A stretch of 64,000 nucleotides of DNA from Apostichopus japonicus (Eukaryota > Echinodermata > Holothuroidea > Aspidochirotida > Stichopodidae). Positions 45,153 through 61,200 of this stretch are shown here, piece by piece. Numbering within the stretch: position 1 is the first letter of the stretch; the number at the start of each line of letters is the position of its first letter. The notes beneath the pieces were generated by a model that saw only the letters and a list, made by a program, of their open reading frames with translations, was not told the origin of the DNA and searched no databases. The position numbers and the translations under genes were made by a program. The stretch lies in the NCBI RefSeq assembly GCF_037975245.1, contig NC_092563.1, positions 14,064,001 through 14,128,000 on the forward strand, given 5' to 3'.

Positions 45153-48100
45153 CGGCTATTACATATTTCATCTTCCTGATTCGATTTTAAGAAACAGATT
45201 ATCTTTTTCCTAAGCCGTCGAGTACGTTTTAGCACCATCTACATGTGGCCCTAAGGCATAGTGCATAGCGCTTCTCCCACCCCTTCCCCAATCAAAATCC
45301 GAAAATAGCATCAGAGTTGGTATGCCTTGCCTCGAGGTGATCACAGCGGCCCCTATAGTCCTTGAAAGGGCCCCATAACGTTGGAAGCCCGTAGGCAACT
45401 TGCCTCGTTCGCCTCCTTACATAATCGAGCACTGACAGTACCAAACAAGTTGTGGCGTATTTCCAACGCAAAATGTCGCTTGAATATAATTTACATTAAG
45501 AGTGCGAGAATGGAATAATCAATTTTGTACGGCTTCCACGTGTGTCCTCCAATGCGATTTCGATGTCACATGATATAGAAAGCTATATCTCATATTAAAC
45601 GTAGTACATATGCCTCCCCCCCCCCCCGCCCCCTCCATTCCATTCCTCATCCCATCCCATTTTCCAGATTGTTCAGTGACAAGATTTACAAGAATGACGG
45701 CAAACGCTCCCACAGGAGTCTATTGTAATCCCACCCGACTAAAGGCCCCACCCAGTCCTCTGATGAGCTCATACATAAGTATACCGTTACAGTGGTCCAT
45801 GTGCAAAGTAAATTTCTGGCTCACAACATCGATTCATTCATGATCACCAGTCAGTCAGTGATGCCAATCTGCATCTCTTATATACAAACTCCGTGTCAAT
45901 GTACTTCGATTTTGACATGTGTTATTGCATCACGGCTGCGCATAAAAACAAATGTATTGAGATAGCCAATATAGCATGTAAGCAGACGGGAGGTTGTTAT
46001 GTTATGGCATCAATTGAATCATTGCGTGGCAATATCCTGATTGTTATTTATGTAATATCAATTAACACCGTATATGAGTCGCGTGAAATATTATTTCCAA
46101 AAGGGAGTGGATTTCACAAAACATATCAGAATTGGGAGATGGGGGAGGGGGGGAGGAGGTACCTTTATCCCGTATAATTAAGCCATGTTCATACGTCATT
46201 TATCATAGACCCCCTCCCATCACCCCGCCCCCCCCCCACCCCCGCTCCCACCTCAGTTATACACTTTCATATTTAACAGGTAAAGGTCTAAATATGCACT
46301 ACTGTGCGTTGTTTCCATGATTTATTTATCTGATTTCAGAGACGCAGCCTTAAAATGTCGGTTCAAACAAATAATCCCTTTGAAACCCTGTTTGTGTGTT
46401 ATGCTTTTGTCGTGATTTTTCCACTCTTCAAACTTATATATATATACCAGAAAAAAAAATCATGCAAGCTCGTTCGTTCCCCTTAAATACATTCTCTTCT
46501 TAAAAACCGTTTTTTCCCTTCTTATTCCTTTTCTTTTTTTTGTTCCCATTATTAGCATTCTTTCTTTTCCTTATTCTTCTTCTTCTTCTTCGTTTCTCTT
46601 TATCAATCTCGTCTAATTCAAGCTGAAATCGATATGAAGACTGGGGGAAAAGTGCGAGATTAAGTCATTGTTATTCACACCCTTCACAAAGTAGAAGAAG
46701 TGGACATATTGGCTCCTTTTTAAAGAGGGACATTTGATTTGACTTTCTTATTTTTTTTTTTTTTTTGGTTTTGCCTCCTCTTATTTATTCTATCCTTTTG
46801 ATGACGTTATTCAAAGGACAGGTTCAAAATCTGTCTCACCGTGGCAAGAGATTATACCTCGAATAGGAGGTTAATGAAATCTACGCGTCCGCGGTGACCA
46901 CACCTTATAGATAAACTGAAAGCAAGAGAGGAAAATAAAATAAATCGGCTTTTCCTTAATCAGGAAAAACAAGCGATGAAAATTGAAAATCCGTACGGAT
47001 CCGTCTCGTCTTTCGGGTGAAATGATTAAAAGTACAGCGAAAGATGTAAAAAATATATGAATAGTAACCACTAACCACCCCACCCCCCTCCCACCCCACC
47101 CAATGTCCATCAGCTTCTACGTGTTTTTCTTAAAAATTGGTAATCCTTGCAAGGATGTGTGGAATCGGAGCAAATATTTTCAAAAGTATGGTTACCTATT
47201 TTGAAGAATAAATTAGTTGATTGTTTGCTTGAGAGTTAATGTTACAGAAGATATAACTTTTTCTCACATTTTGCACACACAAAATTCCCGAACGGCATGT
47301 TGGTTGTGATATTAAGTCTAGTGTACTACCCAGTGGAAGATTTTTTTTAAAACTATGCACATCATTAATTTCACCAGGAACGCGACCACTTGTACTTCTG
47401 GGTAGAATCAAGAGAAGGGATGGGGTCATCCCCTCCCCCTATACCCTCAGACAGAATATTACAAAGGAAATCCCAGTGGACATAAATATACAACTTACGT
47501 GTACAGCACACCCTAAACAGTTGAAAGATCTTCGATATTGTCTGAAAAGTGCATCTAAGCACCCTCCATTCTACCAACTGTTTCACCCCCTTAGACACCC
47601 ACCCCCTTGACGACATATCATCATTTCCCCCTCCCCTTCAACCCTCTAAATACAGTGTGTAAAAAAATGGTGTTGTGCATGTGGGCTTCACAATTTTCAT
47701 TTTCAGTCGAGGGGGTGGGGGAGTGTGATGGGCACCAAGGAGAGGAACATAATTTTATGTCCAGTTGGTAACAAAGATTTGCACTGTCAACACTCAAAGC
47801 GTTTTGTGAGACAGGTTTTACTGTCTTATTTCACATCCCGCAAAATAGGGGATTATTCATAAGGTAATTGAACCTCCCCGGTGGTTGTAAAGCCTCGGTC
47901 ATTTTGAAAACTTTAGGAATATTAATGCAAACCGTGAACATGTTGAGCTATACCAACGGAAGATCTGTAGAGTGGAAACAAGTCTTGAACATAAATTTCT
48001 TCAAAAGTACCTTCTAAAGTAACACCTGCAGTATGCAACTCAGTAAGCTGCACCCTTAATTATTTATATTTTTTAAATGAAAGAAGGAGGGTAAATCCTT

Positions 48101-49037
48101 TCGTATACCCACCCGGCCCTTCCCAGAGGCCACTACATCCACCACTGCCAGGGTAGTCTTGTTAAGACCATATAGGTATGTACAGCCCAGTGTACCTTTC
48201 TTTTTCACAAAGCTATTTCCCCGTATCTGTTTGCTGTATACTGTCCAGAGAACGCCCCGGGAACGTTTTCGATTCTTCGGTTTGTATCGGACAGATCCTC
48301 GAGCATGTAAAATACAGTGGGCAAGCGCATTCGTGGTAGGCAGAAACGGACTCTGAGGCATGTACAGTTTGCACGCGAGAAAAAGAGTATTACAAAAGGG
48401 TTGGCCACGACTATTGCCAGGGTCGCAAATATGAGGATGATGGTGAAAACTGGGGCCACCAAGCAAGCCCCCACCCCCCCCCCCAAGTGAATATAATGTT
48501 CTTCCCTAAATGAGAATCTCAATTTATTCAGCACGCGCATATTTCCTTCCCACTTTGTTATTATTTTTAAATTGGAGCTATTTTTCGGCATCCAACTTGG
48601 GTCTATACGTGCACGTTCACACGGAATACATACCAGGGTCTTCTATTAGTTACTTTGATTAGTTGATTTGCTTTGAAAGCCGGTCACTTGAAAGTTGATA
48701 TGTGCAAACAAACAAGAAAATCATATTCTTCTTTTCTTCTCGGAATTGAACAATAAACAAAAATTCTAAATATTATAAAAGCTTCTAGGGACAATACCGA
48801 AAATACCAGTTTGACGTAATAATATTGTGTCAATGGTTCAACCCCCCCCCCCCCCCGCTTGTTTATCTTCGTATTATCACGACAGCCATGTATTGTTATA
48901 GACTTGACAGAGCTATGATAGTTCAAGCATGCATGAGTAGGGAAAAGGTGATCGTTATTTCAAGCACACAATGCAGTCCATACAGATATCATTAACATAT
49001 ACTTGCTGTATAATGCTCGCACCATGCAAGTGTATAC

Positions 49038-49040
<3 letters not shown>
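45153..49040. other. Intergenic, no confident gene
   Basis: No recognisable exon. Frames of 136 and 128 codons near 48056-48591 overlap each other and lack domains. C-runs near 45616, 46220, 48473 and 48841 and T-runs near 46749 are present. Confidence 0.45.

Positions 49041-49116
<76 letters not shown>
49041..49116. repeat. (AT)n(GT)n compound microsatellite
   Basis: About 50 bases of AT dinucleotide followed by about 22 bases of GT dinucleotide. Confidence 0.95.
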
Positions 49117-51085
49117 AAGCTATACGGGATCTTTGTACTATTATAAGGCTTACTAAATGATCCTCTCATTGAACGGACTTTATACAGTGAGTGCTTGGAA
49201 AGGGGGGAATATGATAATAGCCCGGTGAATGCGATGACGTAATAGATGGAGAGAGCGCATTGTTGTCCTCTTCTATTCCATTATTTGAGTTGACTCAGTG
49301 TAACTTAAAAATACAGAACTCCTTTGCGTCAAAAGCATTATTTATCAACGTGACAGATAAATGCATTTCAATATGAAGAAAGGTATTCGAGTAAAGCGTT
49401 GGATAAGCTTAGTGTTGATTTTTATTCTTCTTTTCTCCCCCTTTCTTTCTTTCTTTCTTTCTTTCAAGGTTAACGAAATTATCAACTCAGTCATGAGATC
49501 TGGGTTTGCGTTCTCTGGAGTGACGCCGTGACGGAGTGAAAGAAATTGGTTAGGTTACTCTAAACGTCACTATAGCATGGTACCCTCAAATATGCTACAA
49601 ACTCAGGTATCCAGTACGCTACAATTCAACAAGTGTTTTTTTATGATTTTTTATTCTTTCTTTCATAACTGCAACTCTAACTTAACTTGTAGAACCATGG
49701 TCACGATGAGACATTTAATTATCTTTTTTAAAAAAAAAATCATAATATTAAGAATCAGCAGTTATTATTTTTTTTTTATTGTAGAATCACAATGAGACAT
49801 TTAATTGTCTATTTTAACACTTATCGTAAGTCTGGGTTAAATTTGAATGATCAGAGCCCTCTATATAGGAAACTACTTTTGATAACCGTTTTAACAGTTT
49901 TTAGCTTTGCTGAAATTCGGGGCTAATGCTTAGTGACATTTAAGAAAGTAGTACGGTATGCGATTTAAAGTTCGACTGAAACTTAACGTTTACATGCTAC
50001 CATGAATCGTAAACGTATTCAGTTAACAAATGCATCCAACACTTTGAACGTATAATATAATAAATTACCCCCCCCCCCCAAAAAAAAAATCATTGAACAA
50101 CTAAATTAACCTCTTAACTTTGTTTCTTCGTTTGTATATAAAGGAATTAGAGGAAGTGTTCAACGATTCCTGATTTGGGGGGGGGGGGGAGCTGGGGGGA
50201 GCTGACATGACCAGTTTGCAGCTAAAGCTGGTTGCATGCATATTATTTAACAAAAAGAAACGAATACTCAATTTGCAAATATGCTCGAATTGTTTGGTAA
50301 GTTTGAAATAACAGTTCATGTGCCATAACGACAAGCAGTGATGAGGTTATATATACATGTGTAATAGGCCTATAGAATAAACAGGTTTAACTAAAAAAAG
50401 TTGTCTTATCAGAAAGTTTGCTTTGGTAAGCAGTGTGGTACTGTATGTGTATATATGGTCCATTCCAGAGGAGGAAACCCTTAATTAATGATAGGAGGGA
50501 TCATGGGACTGGGGAGCACAGCGCCCTCACAATTTTGTGGGGAAAAGGACCACTGCCCGTAAATGTTTGCGCCCCTCCAGATTGAAGCCTCTTCCGGACG
50601 CCCATGTTGGGAGAGGGTGTGGGTAGGAGAGGGAGGGGCAGGGGAGGAGAGGGAAGAGGAAGGGGAGAGTGATTGATATACTATAGCCTTTGCTGCAGTT
50701 TGACGTCAGTGTTGCATTTTGAGTTGGATTGTATACCAATGAGTCACTGTGCAAAGTTGCCATGTAAAGTTCCCAATTTCGCACTGAATTGGGATAGGCT
50801 ATTTTTTTTTTGGTGGACGAAATGAACAGAGAGAGAGTAAGGTATGTTTTCATGCAACCTATTTTATCCACACGGGTCATGTAATATAGGCGGCACCAGA
50901 CTATAGCAAATTCAACACAAATACATTAAATCCGTGTAGCCATTTTGATTGAGATTTATATATATATATATAGTATAATTGAGAGTGATTTATAGTTTGA
51001 GCATGAATGCTAATATATACATGAGCATGCTTCTTTTCCTTCTACCGCTTTCCACCGCGTTCCCGCACACTACCGCAGTGATAAG

Positions 51086-51087
<2 letters not shown>
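49117..51087. other. Intergenic, no gene seen
   Basis: Contains a TTTC run near 49441-49466, a G-rich plus-strand tract at 50608-50671 and one TGACGTCA at 50701-50708. No gene recognised. Confidence 0.5.
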
Positions 51088-51166
<79 letters not shown>

Positions 51167-51199
51167 ATATATATAAATATATATATATATATTTATATG

Positions 51200-51284
<85 letters not shown>
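51088..51284. repeat. (AT)n microsatellite, long
   Basis: About 197 bases of AT dinucleotide with three ATTTATAT-type interruptions in the middle. Confidence 0.95.
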
Positions 51285-54872
<3,588 letters not shown>

Positions 54873-55017
54873 AAAAACTGAAAACCTCATCATTTCCACC
54901 TTCTCCTGATCTCCTGAAACACCTCAACCTTTCCCACACCCTCTCCTCCGACTAAAAGCGTCTGAACGTAAATTTTAAGATTTATTTATTTATTTGCGTG
55001 CAAAATAACACGCTTGT

Positions 55018-55212
55018 TCACACGATGCAGCCAAGATTGTCAGATACGACCACTTCAACGACGATTTTCTCATCTGCTTCCACTTGCCAAAGTAGATGGC
55101 GCCCGTCATGCACACTCTGCGTAGAATGACGGACCTGCAGGTACTTGCATTGTAGTTCCGTAATAACAGATACGCAGTGTCTTATAAGTTCCGAATGAAC
55201 TGCGTTCGCCAT
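55018..55212 (-). CDS. Possible small protein, unrecognised
   Basis: A 64-residue frame on the minus strand begins MANAVHSELIRHCVSV and ends VVVSDNLGCIV before TGA at 55018. The ATG at 55212 sits in a good Kozak context (A at -3, G at +4). An in-frame ATG at 55227 would add five residues but has a weaker context, so I chose the inner one. Unlike other frames in the window, the peptide is compositionally balanced, with alternating hydrophobic and charged residues and no repeat. AATAAA-type strings occur within about 50 bases after the stop, a possible polyadenylation signal. It could be a single-exon small gene, a first exon of a larger gene, or a retrocopy fragment. No family was recognised and chance remains possible. 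Confidence 0.35.
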   Translation of the reverse strand: MANAVHSELIRHCVSVITELQCKYLQVRHSTQSVHDGRHLLWQVEADEKIVVEVVVSDNLGCIV

Positions 55213-55227
55213 GTTGTCCGCACTCAT

Positions 55228-56164
55228 TAGTCATAAAGAAAATATTTACAAAACAGCTGCAGAATCAAACATAAACAGCTATTGTGATTGATTTAGTTTA
55301 ATTTAGCCTATGCAACCGGTGTGTGTGCATTTGTTTTGTAGGTTGTTAAGGGGGAGGGGGGGTAAGATATTGGGGGTGGGGACGAGGAGTAATGTCAGAA
55401 TAGGCCCTACCTTAAATTTGTACGGAGTAATACAGTGGCCTTGTACATATGTTCAGTTTTCACATATTACGGTACCTTTCACTTTTATAAGTTACATTAC
55501 TTGACAGCCAACGATGCCGGGGTGGGTGGGGTGGGTAGGTGGGGAGGGAGGGGTGAGGTGTCAGGAATGACTCTTTAGGAAATGTATGCATTTCATTTTC
55601 GACACCGCTAGATGATAAATAAGTTCTGTGAAAGTGAATTTCTATAAAATCGCTGTAACGTACCACGTTCAAGCTTGTGAGCTAGCAATTAGAGCAAAAT
55701 AATAAGGGGAGCAAACGAAAGTTCTGCAAAGTGCAGTTACCCTTAATTACGACGTAGACTAGCTTCGACCTTTTTCTTTCGGGGAGACTTCGAATGGTAC
55801 TCAACCCCACGTATACACGTTAGGTTATCATGTTTCTTTTGTTATAACCTTGAATTGTGGTTTTTCTGTTTTTGCAAACTACAACAATTATGAATTATTT
55901 TCTCACAGATGTAAGATATCGCTTGAAATGATATGATCAGTGGAGTATAATATGCTACAGTGTTTTATCCATTGTTCTGGCCAGTTATTACACTGTGAGA
56001 TGATCTTTATCATGCTGATGGGAATACGGTTTTGTTTACTGGAAAAAATATTTCACACCTTACATCATTATGGCTGTCCTTTTCAGACGGCGGTTGTTAA
56101 CCCCCCCCCCCCCCATGGAAACGTAAACATCAACAATAAATGAGTAATAACGTTAGCCAGAAAT
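55228..56164. other. Intergenic, G-rich patches
   Basis: Two plus-strand G-rich tracts (55349-55385 and 55517-55558) could form quadruplexes. C-run at 56101-56114. No gene seen. Confidence 0.5.
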
Positions 56165-56287
56165 ATACCAACTATATACTCAAAGTGGTTAGGGTGTCCA
56201 CACTATAAAGCGGGAGGCCCGAGTTCGAATCCCGGTGTGGAGGCTGGAAGTTTCGATTTTTCTGGATTTTCCAACTCACTACGATTT

Positions 56288-56288
<1 letters not shown>
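56165..56288 (+). mobile_element. tRNA-like SINE fragment
   Basis: A B-box GAGTTCGAATCC (56221-56232) follows an A-box-like TACTCAAAGTGG (56177-56188). The T-arm CCGAG-TTCGAAT-CCCGG pairs with one mismatch. The head is followed by about 50 non-tRNA bases and then directly by an (AT)n array, as when a SINE tail seeds a microsatellite. The missing acceptor stem and degenerate A-box argue against a functional tRNA. Confidence 0.55.

Positions 56289-56345
<57 letters not shown>
56289..56345. repeat. (AT)n microsatellite
   Basis: AT dinucleotide array of about 57 bases at the 3' end of the SINE-like unit, possibly grown from its tail. Confidence 0.95.
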
Positions 56346-56350
<5 letters not shown>

Positions 56351-57799
56351 GTAATTAACTTTGTACAAACATTCCTTGTTGGGTATAGATACAGTATACC
56401 GTATATTTCATGCAACTAACACCCATGAACGATAATTATTTTCGTTACACGTTAGTATAGTATTGGTCCAGTTTTGCTATAGCAACTGCTAAAACTTGAA
56501 GTATCTCTTCATACAGGTTGGGCAATATGCGGGCCTACTACAAATCATAACAAAACGTTGAGGATTTGTTACTTCATACATTTAATTATCACAGAGACAT
56601 TATACGAAAGTTCTCAAGCTTACCACGGGGAAATGTTTGCTGAAGTTTGAACCGTAGTGATCATTTACTTGTTTTTTTACACTTTTTGCAGAAAACAACT
56701 TAGGCCTAAATGTCAGAAGAGTATATATATTTTTGTAATGTTTCTTTCGTTCCAACACAACAGTCTGTTATGCAGCAATCATAGAAAAAAATTGCCGGTG
56801 TAACTGTAACCCAACTGGTAAAAGTGCCTGCTATGTGCTCACTTCACTGCATATTTGTCACATTTTTGAACTGCTCAACTGGGAAAACGTCTTCTTTCAA
56901 ACGTTTTACCACTTATGTAGAAATGTGGCAGTAATAATTTTCTACTTTACTGCTTAATATAAGGGGACAATTAGCACGTGTTCTGTACGGTCCGAATTAT
57001 TTCTCCCCCTACCCCCCTCCCCCTACCCCCCTCCCAATAGAAAATCCCGACTTTTCGGAACGTATATGGTAACTCTACCACTGACCCTCTACCATCATGT
57101 AGAAATGTATGTGTACTTTATTCCTCCTGTTAAATCCTAAGTATACGATATCGTAGTTAACTACACACATATACAATGAAAATATTGAATTTCCTAACTA
57201 ATGAAGAACTGTGACCTCACTTTGGTCACAAGTCAAAACTAAAATCGTAACACGAAGATCCCCTAAAAGATGAAAAGTTATTACTACAACCGCTTTCATG
57301 GAAAATGACCTTCAAAAACAGCATAATCGATGACTAAACACTGTATCCCTTTACAACCAAAACTGGCATTATGGGAAAAGCAACCACGAATGCTGCTATC
57401 ATAAACGTACAAAAAGTGTTACTCAACATTACGTAATGTTACGGTCGGTATTGTCAACATATTATAGTTTTTGCATCTAAGGCCATCTTGTATAAACTCA
57501 CACCATCTATGTATCAAGTATTTAGGTTAGCTCATATTTATTGAATGCGCCATACGCGGAGTGAGAACAAGAGGCTAAGAAAAATCGATCGCTCTGTTTC
57601 TATTGAAATCTAACCCCCCCTTTGCTGCTGAATTAGTGAAGCTTTTGTAACAATCCTTCCTCGAATGCTGATATGAATGGTTTGGCTATTGCCATCATTT
57701 TTTGTTAACAAATGCAGAAGTTTTCTGTTCTTATTTTCTTCGTCAAGTTTTCGTGGTTTTGAAAAGTGCATTTTAATATAATGCCACACATGAAGTTGA
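56346..57799. other. 5' flank of the zinc-finger gene
   Basis: Single-copy-looking AT-rich DNA, with one C-rich patch near 57003-57034. The 91-codon minus-strand frame at 57610-57885 has no recognisable domain and overlaps the presumed promoter. Confidence 0.5.
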
Positions 57800-58081
57800 A
57801 TGGCTGATTTTAGCAATAGATGAATACACATCAGTGTCACTGACCAATCAGAGAACAGCGAACGACCATCGACGGTGAAGCTCACTGAAGTGTGTTACTA
57901 GTAGTGTAGCAATTCCACGTGTATCGCGCGTACTACCGGAACTCAGCCGAGAGAAGGAAGGTTGGTACCCGCGACTATACCGCCTACTACAGAAGAGTTT
58001 CGTGCAAAAAAAAAGACACTAGGTGAAGTAAAAACTAAATGTATTCTTTCTTACAGTGGCCTTAGTGAACGAGCCGCCGGC
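57800..58081 (+). promoter_or_regulatory. Putative promoter and 5' leader
   Basis: Lies immediately upstream of the coding exon. A CCAATCA box at 57844-57850 matches the NF-Y consensus and a CACGTG E-box lies at 57916-57921. The stretch from about 57915 is locally CpG-rich (TATCGCGCGTAC). No TATA box is evident. The transcription start cannot be placed from sequence alone. Confidence 0.35.
58039..58065 (+). other. Short upstream ORF and overlapping splice-acceptor-like site
   Basis: ATG at 58039 opens an eight-codon frame ending in TAG at 58063-58065, 16 bases before the main ATG. The same stretch holds TTCTTTCTTACAG, a pyrimidine tract plus AG ending at 58056 that looks like a 3' splice site. 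If that acceptor is used with an upstream noncoding exon, the upstream ATG is removed. If not, it may reduce translation of the main frame. Confidence 0.35.
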
Positions 58082-58202
58082 ATGTCAAGGCGTAAGCAAT
58101 CAAAACCGCAGCAGCATTTAGGTGTTATTAGTGGCGAAACCAACAAAATCGCCGGGGATTCTGTGCGAGAGGAATCCGCGCCGTCCGTCTCGGAGAGCAA
58201 CG
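58082..58202 (+). CDS. First coding exon, SALL/BCL11/FOG-type zinc-finger repressor
   Basis: The exon encodes 40 residues plus the first base of codon 41. It begins MSRRKQSKPQQHL, the N-terminal motif shared by SALL, BCL11, FOG (ZFPM) and ZNF423/521 proteins. In those families this motif binds RBBP4/7 and recruits the NuRD deacetylase-remodelling complex in the nucleus. The rest is Ser/Glu-rich and unstructured-looking. The start is supported by GCCGCCGGC before the ATG, with G at -3. The exon ends at G|GTGAGTAT, a strong donor, in phase 1. As I recall, a short phase-1 first coding exon is also the arrangement in vertebrate SALL and BCL11A genes. The KPQ-QH-L wording is closest to SALL/BCL11, but the paralogue cannot be fixed without the zinc-finger exons. 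Upstream in-frame codons lack a better ATG. Confidence 0.82.
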
Positions 58203-61200
58203 GTGAGTATAGTCTACCAGCCCTAAGCTTCTTGTCATAGGAGCAATGTAGGGTACTACTAAGAAGCAGCGGTTCAGGGTCTTGGAAACTAAGATAATCA
58301 AACAAGTTTCTACCGATGTTTGTCGGAGAATTTATTTTTTGCTGGAAATTGTTTAATATTTTTCTTCGAAGATTTTCTCATTTTGTAAATTGGACCATGG
58401 ACATGGGCTGCAAACGGTTTTGCATTTTATCGCCTTACGGCGTTCCTCTACGTTTCTACAGGATTTTCATGGTCCATTGATTATGGGCATCTTAACTCCA
58501 TGGGCCTCTTTTCTTGTGCTTTTATATTCTTATTCAGGTGGATAGTGGGGTCGTGTTTGACTACCGTAAACTTTTTTCGCACCGTGGAAAAAATAAATAG
58601 AAGAATGCTGTCAGAAAGAGTGATATGTAAATAAGTCTTTATTCACATGGAGGGGTAGGTAGGTAGGGACCGTTACGGTTGTAACGATTAACTAAGCCAA
58701 ATATTTATATTTTTCTGGAAGAGCTTTCTAGTGTTCACCCAGTCTTATGTATCGCGCATTGCGTTACGTAACTATTTTTAATAGCATAACATGACGCTTA
58801 CAATAGTTAAGAAACTAAGCTAAGGCACTAAAACAAGGTGGTTGGTATGAAGGAGAGCACATCAAACACAAAGGTCCTACAAAGTTGACCTGTGACACAC
58901 AATCTCCCCCACCAACCTTAAATGCTATAAATAGTCACAAATAATTACCAACACCAAATCTCTTGGATGGTAAAATTTGAGTGTTCAGTTATTAAATTTG
59001 ATTTAATTTTTACAATAGCATTTTGAGCAGAGACCACATTCAGCTAAAAAAAATATACTATAGCCTACACTAGTTGCTTTTGGAGTGAAATTGTACATTT
59101 TCTCTATTTCTGTTTATTAGCTTTGCAAATTTGCTCTATTTCTAATGTTATTAAAGTCTTAACTTATATATTTTCCTAGGACTACATATCAGGTTACTTA
59201 CTGCAGCTGGTACAAGAATATGTGACGATATAACCATAAGCCTAATATATAATTAATAATTAATATGCTTTTAACTACTATTATGAGCTGTTGACATTAC
59301 CTGAAATATTTTCAGTAGACCCAGGTTCCCTTTCAAGTTCTGTCATTTGCAAACCTTAATTTGTATATTGATTTTCTTTTGACAAACTTAAAATAATCCT
59401 TTGCAGTATCCTAGCTGGCAATATGGTGGTATTCTACTTATAAGTGGTTTTACCGGTACTCAGGGTTCTTATTACCAGTATGCCTATACTGTTATATTGG
59501 CTTTATGCAAGTTCATGTCTAGATTGTAAGTTCATGTAACATTGAGCAGCTTATTGTCCTTTTTTTTTTGTTAATTTTTATAAATAGCATATTAATTTGG
59601 TATATTTTGCATTTAGATATTTGCAATCAACTGTTCTGTACTCATCGGAGATACAGTAATATTTTGTCTAAACAGAATTCACTCTGAAAAGGGATACATG
59701 TTTTAGTTCATTGTGTAACATTGTTACACAACAGTTTATAGACTACCCTGTAGACATTTGTGCCATTTTTAATTTCAGGAATGTTTTAAGATTAGATAAT
59801 GTCATAAGAATAGAATAACATTTTCTCAAGTCGATACACTCGTTAATTGTAAAACGTAAAGATGAAACGTAGTTGCAACATGCTGATTCAAACATAAAAC
59901 AACTCACCAGTTTGGGTATTTCTTAACAAGCAAAACACACCCCCTACGAATATATGGGAGAACAATAAAAGAGTTTTAATCTTAGTGTCAGTCAATTTCA
60001 CTGCTATTGGAGTGAAGCAATGTATCTTTTTCTTAACTCATTTTTCAGGCTGTTATTACATTCAAAATAGTATAGTCTGTCATTAAAATTAGTCTGTCAT
60101 TTAACATACTCTGTCGCTTAAGGTTTTAAGTTATCATAAGAGACATTTGTCTTAATCAAAAATTGTCAAATTGCCTTTCTCAGCTTGTGTCATAACAACA
60201 CTTGGAACAGTTCTGTTTCTCACATGCTATTTAACATTGAAATAATAGTTCCAACACACAATGAAGGATGCTGTTCAAGGTGTGTTGAAATTTATGTAAA
60301 ATGCTGTGAGAAGTTTGTAGCACATGTAGCTTTGTTGGATTCAATATAGTCTATATGCCAAGATGATGGCTTGATCCTCCCAGATGACCTCAATAGTGAC
60401 AAAGTTCTGAATGCAAAGAATTTCTTCCTCACATTCTCTTGTTATACTATCAGCCAAGCCTCTACCTACTTGTTTATAACATTTGTTCTCAGAAAATTAT
60501 AAGCCCTGGCCATTCCATCTTTATAGATAGAAGTTATTTGTTCACAGAGTCTTTTGCGTGTCAAACAATTGCCACATTGAAATCAGATTCTCTATGGAGA
60601 AGGTTGTTTGTATTGTGTGAAAGCAGTCAAGCATATCAGAAATATTTCATGTTGGATACTCACTTTACAGACCTGTGCCATTGATTCTGTTTTTACTTTT
60701 GTTTCTGTACTCTGTAAAATGGTCATAGCTGCTTCATACTCCATTGCCCCCTCCAGTGTATATTAACTTTCTCAGTTTAGAGATTTATTTCACAACATAT
60801 TTTGGTAGATTTTATATGATTCGACACAATTTCCTGAAATTAACATGTTTCAATGCAATTTTAACAGGCTATGTCAACTTATAAGACAACATATACCAAG
60901 AAATTTAACCTACTTTTTGTTCCCAAAAAAGTTGCCATTTCAACCCTAACAATGTTTTTTATTTGTTTTATCACAACCTGAAAAAAATTCAACCTACAAA
61001 AGAATGGCTGAGGGTTCAATATTTACATAAAATTGTTTAATGCAATAGGACTTCAGGTTCAAGCACAGGTAAGAATGGCTCACAGTTCTTCTCAAGCAAG
61101 AGTAAATTTTTTTTAAACTTCTGTTTTAATAGCCCATTTCACACTATTTCTATGGTTCAACAAATCCTACTTAGCCCCACTGTATGAGTTAATAAGTACT

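Noticed and set aside
44600-45238. 212-codon minus-strand frame
   Set aside because: Asn-rich because it runs through the ATT array. The remainder has no recognisable domain and includes poly(G)/poly(C)-derived residues.
45245-45420. Possible transposon end (GGCGAACGAGGCAAGTTGCC on the minus strand)
   Set aside because: Faintly like nonautonomous element interiors, but no inverted ends or target duplication could be found.
48056-48591. Overlapping minus-strand frames of 136 and 128 codons
   Set aside because: Two different frames are open over the same DNA and neither shows a domain or coding bias.
56177-56240. Functional tRNA gene
   Set aside because: The A-box is degenerate and no 7-base-pair acceptor stem could be drawn. 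A SINE-like tail follows.
57610-57885. 91-codon minus-strand frame upstream of the zinc-finger exon
   Set aside because: No recognisable domain, and it overlaps the presumed promoter. More likely a chance frame.
58021-58056. A 36-base micro-intron from AG|GTGAAGT to TTACAG in the leader
   Set aside because: Both ends look splice-like, but 36 bases is shorter than spliceosomal introns normally are in animals. The acceptor is more plausible with a distant donor.
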